DNA of 64,000 bases from Welwitschia mirabilis (Eukaryota; Gnetophyta; Gnetopsida; Welwitschiales), in contig JBOZIK010000001.1 in NCBI GenBank assembly GCA_051453625.1, forward strand, positions 61,748,294 through 61,812,293. The letters are read 5' to 3'. This document shows positions 46,480 to 60,134 of the stretch, one piece after another. Position numbers and translations under genes: made by a program. The notes beneath the pieces were generated by a model. The model saw only the letters and a list, made by a program, of their open reading frames with translations, was not told where the DNA came from and ran no database searches. Positions within the stretch are counted from its first letter, which is position 1. Each line of letters starts with the position of its first letter.

Positions 46480-47660
46480 TATCCTTGTCACTTTTGTTTG
46501 TACTTTATGATGAGTTAGTAAGGCCTAATCAAGGTTTTAAGTTAGGTACCATTATAGCCTCTCCCTTTATGAAAGTTTTTTAGGAAAACCGTAGATTCAA
46601 GATTAGGGTAATACTAGAACATTATTTGAATGCCAAGAAATACTTTAAATGAATCCTAATAGGCTTTTTCATTTTTTTAAGGGCTAGGCATAGTACTAAG
46701 ACAATTATAAAGTGGTTATCCATGAACTAGATTAGTATCCCCTTAATATAGATCATGGAGCTAGTAGAGGAATTAAACTTATTTAAGTTTGAATCAAAGT
46801 AATGTGTAAACAACATTATGTTTAGAGGTACCTACTTTTTAGAGTAATGGATCTAGTCCTTGCTTAATGAACACCTAGAAAAGGTTTTACTAAAATTTCC
46901 AAGAAATGTTCCATATGAGGTGAAATGAAAGGCATTATTCTAGCATTCTAGAGTCAAGATTTTATTAAGAATTTAGTATCCCAATTTGGCTAAGTCATAA
47001 AATTAGATCTTATAATAGTTAGTTGAACTAGAATGATTCATATAAAATTTTGTACTTAGATGTGAAGCTCATTAAAACACTTAAAACCTTTAATTTAATA
47101 CATAGTTTTGGTATGAATAAAGTGGATGTTAAAAATGAGAATATTCCTTCTCCTTTACCTACTATGTGGAAGTAGGATATCTTAAGATATTTTTCTCTAA
47201 TTCAAAGTAATGGTATGTGGAAGATATCAAGTAAGGAATCATGCCATCCCATAATGTGAGATAGTTGAATGTCAAAATTACAAAACATTTAGTCATGCAA
47301 TAGAAGTTTATATGATAAAGAAAGACCAAAAGGATTTTGAAATAGTTGTTCAAAAGACAAAAGTTAGAATGATCATCAAATCAATAATGAAAGATGAGAA
47401 GAAATCATAGCCAAGGCATAAAAATATAAGTCAAGGGGATATCTCCTTACTAAAATAGAAGCAAAACCAAAAATAAAAAATACACTCATCTAGATAACAG
47501 TGATTTAGAGGAATTAGATTTGGAATTAGATTATAGAAATGACTAGAAATATATAGAGGAAAAAAGTTAGGAAACCCCTCTATAGAAAGAAAGGCTAAAA
47601 AGAAAACAATGGAAAGTATTAAAAATGGATCCCAAAAGACCCACTTAAAGATATCAGTAA
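46480..47660 (+). pseudogene. LINE ORF1 remnant (DUF4283-type)
   Basis: Around 46750-46960 the plus strand reads ELVEELNLFKFESK, NNIMFRGTYFLE and LLNEHLEKVLLKFPRNVP. This order matches the N-terminal domain of plant L1 ORF1 proteins (F-x-F-x-S, then I-x-x-x-G-P-x-x-x). Further on, 47160-47340 continues with pieces such as FFSNSK and LNVKITKH. The protein would bind LINE RNA. Many stops and frame changes occur. I see no intact CCHC knuckle. Confidence 0.55.
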
Positions 47661-47681
47661 AATAACTTGATAATAAAATAG

Positions 47682-49760
47682 ATGAATATTTTAACTTGAA
47701 ACATCAAGGGCATGAAATGTTTCTTGAATATTAATTCTCTAGAATAACAAATTCAAACTCATAATATAGAAGTAATATGCCTCTAAAAGATCGAAATCAA
47801 AAAATAAGAAGTCTTTAATAAATTTATAAGAAGCTGAAATGTTGAATGCCTTCCCAATTATGGTAAAGCAATAATTTTATTAGTGCTGATTAATAAAAAC
47901 ATGAAAAATAGAAGGATAGAATTAAATAGATAAGATCAAATCATATCCCTCAAGGGATACATTCTAGTTAACATTTATAGCTTAAACACTTCAATAAAAC
48001 ATACAGCTTAAGCAATAAAATTCAAGAGAAGGTGAATAACTCGTATTACATCATAATTCAAGACTTAAGTAGAGCTCCATGAGTTAATTAAAAGGAAAAG
48101 AATAGGATATATATGAGCACATGTAAGAGTAATAGAGCTAAAGAAACTAAATATAAAACTAGAACTCATATATTTCCCATTATAGAAGGTATAGTTTACT
48201 TATTCTAATAGGAAGGAAAGCACTAAAAGGATTCTCTTTAGGATAAATAGAGCTCTAATCTCAACTAATTTACTCAAAATAAAGACTTAAAGCTTTGAAG
48301 AAAATGGGTACTAGTGATTAAATCATAAACCTATTTTACTATTATTTGTAAATAAATAGAATTAAAAAACTCATTTTGCCAATGAAAATTCAAGGGTTAA
48401 TGGAGAAGAGGTGGAAGTAATTATAATAATAGTTGGAAAGTGAATCATTATCAACTATTCAAGTGTTAAATAAATATTTGAAAAACTTTAAGATGTGGGT
48501 AAAAGAATGGAGAATAAGTCGTGCTAGAAAATAAAATAACAAGGATGCCTTAAAGATGAAAATAATAAAAATTTAGAAAAATTAGAAGAATAAAAAGAAC
48601 CTCTAAAGGAAAGAGTGGGATAAATTGTGGCATCTTTCAAAGGTCAAAAAAGTAAGGAAAAGTAGTATTGAAAATAAAAATCTCATATAAATTGGTTAAA
48701 GGATGAACATAAGCATACCAAATTTTTCTTTAGAATAGTAAATTAGAGAAGTTAAGTTAATACCATTACTAGGTTGAAGTTGAATAACTAATTATAAAAA
48801 AAAAAATGACATTCAAGATGCCTCTATTGAAAGTCTATAAGAGATGTGAGCAACTAAAAAAGAAACTAATATGTATACTCTTTAGTCTGACCCTTAGTGG
48901 AGGCAAGAACTTTTTTAGACCTATAGAAGAAAATGGGGTATGAAATGTGCTAAGAAAAATAAAATTTAATGAGAACCCTATTCTAGATAAGTGGACTATT
49001 GATTTTTTATAATTTATTAGAAAGTCATTGGGATATCAGTGGAACAAGCCTTTAATAAAGCTTTAAAACTTGATTTAGTCTTGCATTCATGGAATAACAA
49101 TCATATTATCATGACTCTAAAAAAACCAGAAGTAAGAATTTATTATTTTAGACACATAAAGATTTTTAATATTTTATATAATATTTTATTAAAGGTTTTA
49201 GTAATCCACATTTGAGTTCTTCTACACTATGTGATAAGACTAAATCAGACATGCTTTCTAGAGAATAGAAGCATCTTGGATCCGGTAATTATTAACCATG
49301 AAATATTTCAATCTATTTAAAAAAAAGGTGATATATTACTCTTTAAAACTTAATATTAAAAAAGCATATTATACTATGTCTTCTAATTTTTTAAACATAC
49401 TATGAACTAATGATTCCCAATGCAATTTATCAAGTTAATAATTCAAATTCAAATCTTAGCTCAATTTAGATTGAAAATCAATTACTAAGTTCATAGTTTC
49501 TTCAACAAAGATAGAGAGATCAGGTAAGAGATCCTTTATTACCTTATATATTTATTATTATGAAATTATGCAAGATTGTATTACTAAATAAGGTGGATGA
49601 GGTATGGTTTTACACAAAATGTAGATAATGTATAACCACTTCAGTTGTGATTTTCTAATGTTTTTTGAATTAAATATTTAGTAAATACAAGCCATAAAGA
49701 AGGTTTTATGATCCTTTGCTAAAGAGTAATACTTAAGGATTAGTTGATAGAAGAGTAGAG
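47682..49760 (+). pseudogene. LINE ORF2 remnant: endonuclease and reverse transcriptase
   Basis: The endonuclease begins at the ATG at 47682: MNILT, a TGA where Trp is expected, then NIKGMKC. IEVICL followed by a stop at the Q-E-T-K position is at 47763-47790. HTKFFFRIVN, a hallmark of plant LINE ORF2, is near 48712-48741. RT begins with CFLENRSILDPVIINHEIFQ (from 49254). DQVRDPLLPYIFIIM at 49518-49562 is the (R)QGDPLSP-type block. The Y/FADD motif is degraded to NVDN at 49618-49629 in another frame. Active protein would nick DNA and reverse-transcribe the LINE RNA in place. Confidence 0.75.
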
Positions 49761-52599
49761 GCTACCTTATAAACACTTCTACAAGTGTCTAATAGGTGAT
49801 TGGAAGAACTTTGTTTTGAAGAATAGAAAGTGATAAAGGCTCCTATTTAGGGATTTCAATGTTTAAATGAGAAAGTGTTTTTTCATGGGATAAGATAATT
49901 TAGAAATTAGAAAAAATATGAAGTATTTTTTATCTTATAATGCTAAAATCATCATTACTAATGCTATGACACTAGTAATATCATTATACAGTGCTTCAAC
50001 TAGAGTATTACTAGAGAAAATGAAATACATGTTAAATATATTAGTGAGAAACTTCATCTAGTAAGAAGAAAAAGGAGGCTATATGATTCATGCTGTAACA
50101 TGAGAGGATATTACCAACCCAATGGATTCTAAAGATTATTCTATGAAAGATATTAAACATAGCATATTCCTAAACAAGGTAAACATTATCAAGATAATAA
50201 AAGTAAGGGGATATACCACTTGAAATAAAATTATAAATGAAAATATAGGAATTGGAATGTCAAGTAATGTGATCTTTTCTTTTGGCATGTGTTAAGTATA
50301 AGAAGAGCTAAATTGTAAATCCTTACTCCTTGGATGATTGGCAAAAGAGAAATACGATTTTGGAGTTCTTGAGTGATATAATGCTAATGCCCTAGTAATA
50401 TATAGGATATGAGTTCAGCCAAGGAATGGACCTAAGAGAAAGTGAAAATTAAAGTTAAAAATTACTAGAGTGGGAGTCATTCCTCAAATTTGGTAAGCCT
50501 ATAACAAACTAAGCCATAAATAAGCTATAAGAATATATTAAAAAAAAACTAAAGTAAATTTGGAAGTGGAGTAAGATATAAGGATGTTTAACAAAGGGAA
50601 ATGAAATGTAAAGACCTATTAATTAAAATATATGGTCTAAATAAGCTATTAAATGACTCTTGACAAAGACGTGTGATGGAAAAATATAGAGTATTAAAAT
50701 GGTTAATAATCCAAAATGAAGTGCTTATTATGATTAATCTAACAAAAGATGATTTTAAAATAGCAGAAGGCTATCAAGTCTATGGCCTTTTAAAATAATA
50801 GTGCATCTCCTCTAGGAATGTCTAGTCATAGCCATAATGTCAAAAAATTTTATTAAAGAAATGAATTAGATCTCAATTGTAAATATCGTAGCAAGTTATT
50901 TTGATTTGTGTTATGGTACATTTGGGTTATTTATAATTAATAGATTTTCTTAGGTATTAGACAAAGCATAGATCAAGTTGTATTAAAAATAAAGATAAAG
51001 ATTAGCAACTTACTGGAATTAAAGTTAATAAAAATGCATATGTAGTATGAACTAGTGGATATACCAAAATAAAAATAATGTAGAGTTATGACAAACAATA
51101 GAGAGAATTAGATGGAAAGCCCTATTAAAAATTAGAGAAGAGTAAAATTTCAACTCTAGCATCATACTTAACAATGGCAAACTCATATATAGAATAGAAA
51201 ATTAGATATGGAATAATGTACTCAAATATCACAGCTCAGCTAATAGCATAAGTGACTAGTATGGAGAAGGATGAATAATAGGTACTTCCAACATTCATAG
51301 CCTATAATGACATGGATAATTTTTTTAAGAGAAAAGTCTCTCAAACTAGTAAATGATAAAATAAAATTTTCAAATTATAGCTCCATTGAGATTTACTAGA
51401 TGTTTAGACTAATACCTAGAATGGGAATTACTTAAAAATCTAAGGACTTCATTTTATTTTTTTTCTTTTCCCTTGAAATGGGTAGACTAAAATTTATCAC
51501 ATTTATTGGCTAAGAAAATCAAGGGTAAGATAGAAAAAAACATTTTAATTTGATTAAAAATCTCCTAAATTTTTGCATGGTGCAAATGTTGGGATTAGGA
51601 CAAATAAGAAGCTGATGAAAAAGAAGAAGTCCTAGTTTATTAGAGGTGGGATGTCTTAACATTTGAGAGAAGACACTATAAATAACATTCATAAATACAA
51701 GAGAAGTAAAAATGTTAGTGTCATGATCAACGCAAGATAGACTCAATCTATTAGAGTAGAGATAGAAGTAAAGATAATGTGAAAAAGTAGAATGAAAAGA
51801 AAATAATAAGAAAAATGTAACATGAAAAAGCCACCTAATTAGACTTATTAGATACACTAGAGTAACCATCCTAGACAATAGTGAAAGAAGAATAAAAATT
51901 CATTGTATTCTATGATGATGATGATAGAAAAAGCCAAGTAAAAACAAGGAATAAGCAATGCACTCTAAGTAGTAAAATAACTGTAATACTTCTAGTACAT
52001 TGAACCAATAGGGGAATCTAATAGCTATTGCAGAAGGTCCTACTTATCATATAAGTCTAATATCATTAAAGAGATGGATGAATCAAAGAATTAAGAGTAA
52101 CATGATGAAATTATTTTAATAATGGAATGGAAAGATCACCATGAAGTATTGGAACTGTAATCAGTAACTAGCCCAGACCAAATCATTAGAGCGCATAAGA
52201 AGCTAATGCTACTATAATATCTTAATAAAAATACCCATAGGACTTAGGAATCTTTAGATAAAATAATTAGCATTTTATGCATAGATAGTACCTCCTAAGG
52301 AAGCATGAAAGATGGATCTAAGAGTAGCTGATACCTTTTTATTTTTTTAATCATCTATGGATCTTATTAATTTTGGATTATAGCTTTTAGTAATTTTTCT
52401 ATTGTCTTTTGAAGTTATGGATTACCCTTTTCCTCTTTTACCATTTGTCTTATGACATTATTCTTTTTTATTACTAGAAAACCATGTTTTTAAGTTGGGA
52501 CACTCCCTTCACCTACTTTACATGATTAGAAATATACATAATATTGTATTTTATAGAATATTAATAAAATCTATGATCTTTTCTTTTAAAAAAATGATA
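49761..52599 (+). mobile_element. LINE 3' part
   Basis: The C-terminal ORF2 region and 3' end are assigned by position. I could not place the C-terminal zinc finger or an RNase H domain with confidence. The region is A-rich on the plus strand to about 51400 and ends with the A-rich tail. Some of it may be unrelated DNA. Confidence 0.4.
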
Positions 52600-52609
52600 A
52601 AATTAATAT

Positions 52610-55600
52610 CCCTTAGTTAATTTCCTTTTCAATATTACATAAATAAATTAAAGATGAATGAATTAAATGAATATACAAAGTTTATAAATTACATAAGAAA
52701 ATCATGTCCTTGGTCAGATATGAATCATGACTTTAATAATAATTCATTAATTATATATTTTATAAAGATAAGTTATTATAACTATTTAATATCTACAAAA
52801 TATAAAAAATCTTCCTTTAATTAATTCATTCATAGAATTATGTCTTGAAATTTAATCAAGATCTTAAGTTTCTTCAACCACTAAAAAAATAAATCATATC
52901 TTGAACTCTTGTGACATGTTTGACTTCTTGATTCTCATCAAAAGGTTGTTAAATGTATCAAGAAATATATATGTTGAAAATACATAATATGTAATTTCAT
53001 GATTTGGATTTGATGATAACATTCTATGACTGATGATTAAACATTATACATTTGATTATCTTTAATGAACATTTTCATGAATAATAATAAGTAATAATTC
53101 TAATTTTCTTAGTGCTAAAGGTGTCATAACTAGAAATGTGAAATGTCTTATTTATTATTTATCACTATTTTAGACATCTTAGTCACAAAAGAATAAGGTA
53201 CCTAACACCCTTAGTTAACATTCCTTCTAACATAAAGAAATTAACATTTTTTAATGATAAATCTTCATGAAAGGGTATATCAAATATGTGATTTCATTCA
53301 TGATCCTAAGAATGTTATTTTAAGTATCATATGAATAGTATAAACTTACAAATAGAAGAGATCCATAATTAAGTGATTAAAAACCTTAATTATTATTTAA
53401 ACTTTTCTAACCTTTAATATAATAAATATTTAAGCTTCAAGAATATTGTAGTAATAATTCTATAAGAAGACTTAGTTTCGTTCTTAGAATAAATTTTTTT
53501 AATAATTTTCTTATAAGTAAATAGATTTATACAAGGAAATTTCAATGACTAAATCCCTAGTATTAAGGTTTATGACATAATCGAAAGGTTCATAGATCAT
53601 TTTCATGTATCTCTATCTAACATGTACTTCATTGTTAAGACTCGTAGTCTAAAAAAAGAGAGTTATAAAATTTTGATTTTGAAAAATGATCATAACTAGT
53701 GGAGTGATAAAATGGATGAATATTAACTAATAAGTGATACAACACTAGTAAGTTAGAATTATTTTACAAAGATCAATCATACATGTAGTGATGAAACTAT
53801 AAAGCTAAAATTTCAAAAACGTTATTGATGCATTATCATTTCTTATTAATAAAAATGAAAAAAAAAAGATTCCTCTATAAGGAAATTATAAAATCCTTAA
53901 CCTAATATGAAACACAAAGATTTATCCAAAGTATAGTCTTTTAAACTTAAGGCACAAATTATTACTTCCTGCTCCTTATTTTCTAAGCCCCTATATGAAA
54001 TAGTGTAAATCTGGTTCATCTACCTCTTTTATCTTTAATGGTTGTATGAATAAATGATAAATGAAATATTTTTCAAAACATACTTTAGAAAAATCAACAT
54101 TAAAGAACTTCTGAAATGGATCTAATTATAGAATTTAAAAAAAATTCTAAAGCAATTTGAAATCAAACTAGAATCACCTATAAAAATGGCTAAAATATTA
54201 AAACAATTTTGTCTTCACCATGATATAGAAATGTACTCTCTTGCATAATTTCAAGGCACATTTATAGAGTAAGTTTTAGAATTTTATAGTATAAATAGTG
54301 AAAATGTCAACATGATTTACTCTTATTTTTCTATTTATGATCTTTTCCATTTTCTATGACATCTTATTATTAAAATTAATAGTACTTCATAAGTAATTAA
54401 AAACATAGAACATGAAAACCTAGAGTATTTTACAATATAAGAATCTACAATAATGTTGCAAATGTCTTATATGAAATTAATATAATTTTGATTTTTAATT
54501 TTATGAGGCATCTTGCATCTTGTATTCAATTTCTTAATTCTAATGCTAAATTCTATGTATAGGGCTAAAATTGTGGGCCTTGATAGATTCCCTTTGATTT
54601 CAATGCCTAAGCTTATGAAGAGGCATATTACTTTTTTAGTTAATAACTTCTAATGTTTAAATGATAATCATTCAAAAAGGTATTAATTATAAACTTCACA
54701 AATTCACTATGAAAGTGCATTATTTCATGTTTGTTACTTTTGCCAAAACACTTAATATAAAGTGTAATAAACAAAGATGCATTTATCTTATAAGGAAGTG
54801 AATGTAAAGTACATGTTTCTTTACAAAATGTTAAAATGACCATGCTATTAGTCTTAACAAACCTTACTTGTTGTAGATCTTTAACCATTCTACTAAGATC
54901 ATTGTCTTACTTAGATCATGTCTTATGCTACAGCCATAAGCCCATGGTAACAACTTTACTTATTTAATTATGATTTCTTTATAAAACAAAGAAATATTCC
55001 TTATTTCAATTAATCGTATGATCTAATCTTAGTAATGAGATTATAAAGGGTTTCAAAGATGTTAATAAAAAGGAATATTTTTATCATAATGTATGTTACA
55101 TTTACTAGTAGCATCATTTGAATGAACCACTCCTAATAAGCATTTTATGGCCTATCATAATTAGATTTAGCTTTTTTTCCTTAATCCAAATAATTTAATG
55201 TAGAATTTAAATATTTTTAAACAAAATTTTAAATACATTGGTAAAACAGGATCTTAAACACTTAAGATGACAATAGAAAAATATAAAGACAAGGCTATTA
55301 CAGTGCCAAAATAGACTATAAAGATAATTTAATATTAAAATAAGGTCATTAAAGTTCTACCATCTATAATTTCTTTACCTTAAAGAGAGGGTATTTCATC
55401 TAGTAATGATGATTCTTCTTAACATTTTGTATAGAACAACATACAAATAATTTTAAAAGGGCAAAGGCCTATCGTAGAAGTTAAAACTTCAAGAAAATAG
55501 TAAAAGGTAATGTGTAAAATCTTTATCCACAAATAATCCTTACCTATACTTACTTACAAAATGGGTTGAGTACATGGAAAAATTAGAGTTAAGTATGTAA

Positions 55601-58600
55601 TGACTATTAGCAAAAGATAAATGTAGTTACTACATCATAAATTATTCTGTAAGTATTATGATAAGTATTGTTCCTACTAAATATAGTTAAAATTTAGTTT
55701 TTTCTATCAATGTAGTTAAATAATAAATGAATCAAAAATATAATACAATGCTTAATCAACTTGTAAACTCCTCCATGGCCAAACTTGAGTTCTATGCAAT
55801 TTGTTTTTATACCTATGAGCTAAAATGAGTCAAATCAAAGAAGAGAATAAGATGAAAGTTTATGATGTCAAATCCACTAATCTTTAAGAAAAACACTAGA
55901 AGGAGCTTGAAGATCTTGAGACCAATCATGCCAAAAAAGAGAATTTATTAACAAAATTTCTTAGTTTACTAAATATTAACAAGATTAAGATAAATGATAC
56001 AATAACCAAATCAAATTAAAAAGTAAACCAACTAAGAGTAAAAATCTCTATGATGAAAAAGTGGCTAGATCAAATAATAATCTAGGTTGAATAACTTAAA
56101 GGGAAAAAGCTTCAATTAAAATGAATATAGATTTTAAAGATGTAATTCTATAGAGAACAAATAAAAGTAATGATAACCCTCATGCTGAAAATCTACAATT
56201 ACAATAGTAACCTAATGATCTTCATTGCAAACAAAGTAAAGGACTCAAAACCTTAGTGGCTACTATTACTACTCACCCTCTTAAAATAACAAAGATTCTT
56301 GAAATAATACATGTGAAAGAAGAGAAAATATTTAACCTAAACTAGTTACTAAATCTATTGTTGTTAATAGTGATAAAAAAGTTAATTTTGAAGTAGATAT
56401 TAAAAATCTATTAAGTGTATGATGTACAGATGTATTAATGAACTACTGTATCAATTTTACTTCATACATATTACTTTCTTTTAATCAAAATTAATGTCAA
56501 TTTTGTATTTGTATGAATATTATTTATGTTTTTTGTTATTAAAAACTCCATTCAAAGTCAAAAGAATAAAACATTCTAAATTGTATTATACATAACAAAT
56601 TACTTATAAGTTCTTATCTTTTTAAGGAGATAATACATTTTTTCAAAATGATCATTTGTTCAATTTATACAAAATAATGGGATGAAAATTTATTAAAATA
56701 AGATGAAAAATAATACAATGCCTATCCACCAAAATTAACTATCTTAAGATCAAAGAGATATTTGAAAAAACTAGAAGTAATGAAGTTAATTAAGGTACTA
56801 TGTCTTCTTGTTCCTTATAGCCATAAGACAAAATGGTTCTAAAGAAGATCACATGAGAAGATGTGGTGAATTTATTAAAAAAAATATGAAACACATAAGA
56901 TAAATCAAAATCCAAAATAATTAGATTATAAGCCAAGTTTAAACTAAAGGTAAGTATCAACAAGTTAAGAAAATTGGTTAAGCAATTGTTAACTTGGTTA
57001 AATAAAGCACAAAGGGATTTTGATTCCACATCAGATGTTTCATCCCTTTATATTTGATAAACTTTCTCTAAAAGAATTAAATCCATTTCATTTAAAGTAA
57101 TTAATCAACAAATCCATTAATCCATTGAAGTATGAAGAGACAATTAGAGACAAGAATACTAACCTAGTAATTTATGCAGGTGGTTCAATCATGAATCACT
57201 TTTCTAAATAGCATAACTATAATATTAGTCACGATATTTCATTTTAATGAAGCAAACTTACATGTAACTTTATATTAAGAATATTATAATATAAATTTAG
57301 TAATTAATTTTATAAATGATGTTTTATTTTATTAAGCTACTTATTATTTTTATTACTACTTCTGTTAAAACCATGAAACACTTAAAACTTCCATACATAT
57401 TAGAGTTAAACTTCATGTTTTAACACTTATTTTTAAATAAGGACTTAATATATCTAAAATATATTTTATTTTAAAATTTAATTATTATGTTTTTATTAAT
57501 ATTTTTATTATTTTAGTTATTATTATTAGGTGAATTACCAACGTGTCTTGTAAACTTAAAACATTATTTCTGAAATATTTGATTAACTTATCTTTTCAAT
57601 CTAAAGTATTAACTATTAACCTTAGGATTTAATTATAATAACTATATCACTAAGATAACTTTATTTAAGTTATTGTATCATTACCTTAGTATTTTGATAT
57701 GAATGTAATATTATTTTGTAGATGATAGTTGGAAATACATTAAATGAATAAATGTTAATTCATTATGTATTAATTTCATATGAATTCTTATTAATTTAAT
57801 ATTTAAGTTTCTAATAAAGTGAAAACACAATTTTTCCCTTTTTATTCTTTTTATTTTTTATTTATGATTAAAATATATAAGATGATTTTATTTAAAGAAT
57901 ATCTCTTAATATGATGACATTACTAAATGATTATTATGATTAGGATTGCTTCATTTAATTTATTAGTAATTAATAAAATAAAGTTACAAATCAATGATTT
58001 CAAAAGTTTAGATATAACTTACATAACACTCATTTGTTATATGACCTTTTACAAAACTATTCTCCAAAGCTAGTGGTCCACCATTCTTATAGGATCTAAA
58101 AACTTCGCTATGAATATGCTTTATTAAATTTGCTTTCTGGGCCTTTAAGTAATTAACAAATAATCTATGAATCAGGTTTAAAACATTTATCACTTTATAC
58201 TTATTGTAAACATAAAATTAAGAAAAGTTCATTACTAGTTACATAAGATATAGAGAGATGTAACTCAAGTCAAGAGAATACCCATGATGCCTTACTAGAT
58301 TGAAGAAGAAAAATATCACTTATAAATATTAGAATATAAAATGAAAAAATTCTAAGAAATGTAGAAGATTAATAATCAATTTAATACTTTCTATGATACA
58401 TATTAGATAGGGTAGTAAAATACTATTAGTTTTAATTAAGATAAATCTCATATAAGATATCTTAATAAGAATCATATACAAAAAGTATTGGGATGTAATA
58501 AGCATGAAATCTTATATCCAATAATCTACCTAAGTTGAATAAATAGGAATACACATAGATCAAATCTAATATAATACAACTTATATAAATGTTATATTAT

Positions 58601-58670
58601 CCCATCAAAATCCAATCATTTTTAAGTTTTTATCACTTCTCACAAGATTATCCTCAAAGAACATATAGCT
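52610..58670. other. AT-rich DNA with no recognised element
   Basis: I see no LTR pair, RT motif or other hallmark here. It may contain the rest of the D LTR beyond the LINE. Short open frames (for example minus strand 56790-57029 and 58008-58193) show no family features. One coding-like remnant is listed separately at 55810. Confidence 0.5.
55810..56430 (+). pseudogene. Coding-like remnant, not recognised
   Basis: Base use changes to an A/G-rich plus strand. One frame starts MSQIKEENKMKVYDVKS at about 55828 and continues EDLETNHAKKENLLTKFLSL, rich in Lys, Glu, Asn and Leu with heptad-like spacing. Another reads LHCKQSKGLKTLVATITTHP near 56220. Stops interrupt at likely Gln codons. This resembles the charged, coiled-coil part of a gag or a similar protein, but no zinc knuckle or enzyme motif supports it. 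Confidence 0.35.
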
Positions 58671-58676
58671 TTAACA

Positions 58677-58688
58677 TGGTACTAGATC
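58677..58688 (+). other. Candidate primer-binding site of a Ty1-copia-like element
   Basis: ttaaca followed by tggtactagatc resembles the LTR end and initiator-Met site TGGTATCAGAGC common in copia elements. The site has three differences. I found no matching LTR start and no clear gag downstream, so this is only a candidate. Confidence 0.3.
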
Positions 58689-59028
58689 TAATCTTATAAC
58701 ATTTGATAAGGAATATTATGTATAAAAGTTTGTTAGATCATCATTGTGTATGATGAAAAACTTTAGATGAAATCTTATGAAACATTAAATTAAGATATGA
58801 TAATATCTAAATGAACATAATGTGGAAATTAATAGTAATAGAACCATAAAAAAGAGATTATAAGGAGGGAAAAAACAACTAGATAAGTGTCTTGTATGAT
58901 ATATATCACATAAGAATGATGTCTATAATAGTAAAATATTTCTTATAATAAAAAATTTGTAAAATCATTATGATGCTTTCATCAAGAAAATAGATTTATA
59001 ATATAAAGTATAAGAGACTCTATCACTA

Positions 59029-60129
59029 TGTTGCAGTGCGTATTTGTGCAAATAATTATGTTCAAGAAGATTTTTTCATTCACAAATAAAATAGTTATCT
59101 TGCATAACACAACACTAATATAGTTGAGAGTTGATTTTAATGTCATAATTTATTAAAGGCCTAAGCTAGAATAAAGAGAATTGATTTCAATAAGAAACAC
59201 TTACATATTCTAGTAACAGAAATAAATTGTAATGCAAAAAGTACAATGCAACACACTTATGAAAAGTTAATCTTGGAAGAAAAAGAAATAATGCACCTAA
59301 ACCAGTAAAGCTCAACCTTGCTAAAGGTTGCCCTCATAACCTATATCACTCAGGAAACTGCCACTGAATCATAAGCAACATAAACTATAAGGGATAAGTA
59401 ACAATGAGCATAGGAAATGAAAAAGAGTCTTTGTATTAAAAGTTAAACCACATCCATGTTACAAAGTAGCCACACCTCAATGGAGGAAGCATACCCTAAT
59501 GCCAAGGAAGACATCTCTCTGCAACTACCAAGGATGAATCTCTGGTCCTTCAATCTTGTATCACAAGAATTTTTAGTAGAAGTGAAGACTAGATGGAGTC
59601 AAGGTCAAAATTAATACTTATTAACAACAAACACATAATAACAAAACAAATAAATAGATATGGGCACAACCCTCATGGCCATGCAAGAGATATACAAATA
59701 AATGTCACAAGTTAGGTGAATGTTTAATGAAGTATTATAACAGATGTTATCTTGCTGGTTTTTTGAACAATACAAGGGATGATGCCACCTCATAAACAAT
59801 CCATGTCATCTACCAAATTAATCATAGTTAGAATCCTCATTGGCTTTACTATTCTATTATTCATATAGTTATCCAAATAATGAGGTGGATGATAGGCTTT
59901 TACAAGTGTTCATGTAATGCATCAGCCTCAATGTTTGTAGGAAGTTTTAGTTAAAACTAGGAAGTATCGTAAACTATGCTAAATGCTGCAAAATGTCATG
60001 GAGATTGCATGTTTTTGTGTCTTTTATCTCGACTCTCCATTATTGTGGAAATTTATCATAACCCTATATAATATCCTACAAAAATATTAAAAATACTATA
60101 TCAAATATATGCAAGTTGGCAGCACAACA
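59029..60129 (-). repeat. Solo Athila-like LTR with target duplication CACTA
   Basis: It is a complete 1101-bp LTR on the minus strand: TGTTGTGCTGCC at the start and ACTGCAACA at the end. Perfect 5-bp duplications flank it (CACTA at 59024-59028 and 60130-60134). It is closest to the right LTR of A1. No internal region is attached, so it is a solo LTR left by LTR-LTR recombination. It serves as the length and end reference for the A1 LTRs. Confidence 0.93.
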
Positions 60130-60134
60130 CACTA

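Larger units (their letters stand above)
46416..52599 (+). mobile_element. Decayed L1-type LINE
   Basis: The element reads ORF1, endonuclease, RT and an A-rich tail, on the plus strand. The tail (ttaataaaat then ttttaaaaaaa, 52561-52594) looks like a LINE 3' end. A candidate target duplication is agattaatat (46406-46415) and aaattaatat (52600-52609), 9 of 10 matching; AT-rich DNA makes this weak. If right, the LINE sits inside or at the edge of the D LTR. Confidence 0.65.

Noticed and set aside
51519-51878. A 119-residue minus-strand frame rich in Leu, Phe and Ser
   Set aside because: It is the complement of A-rich LINE sequence. The hydrophobic look comes from base composition.
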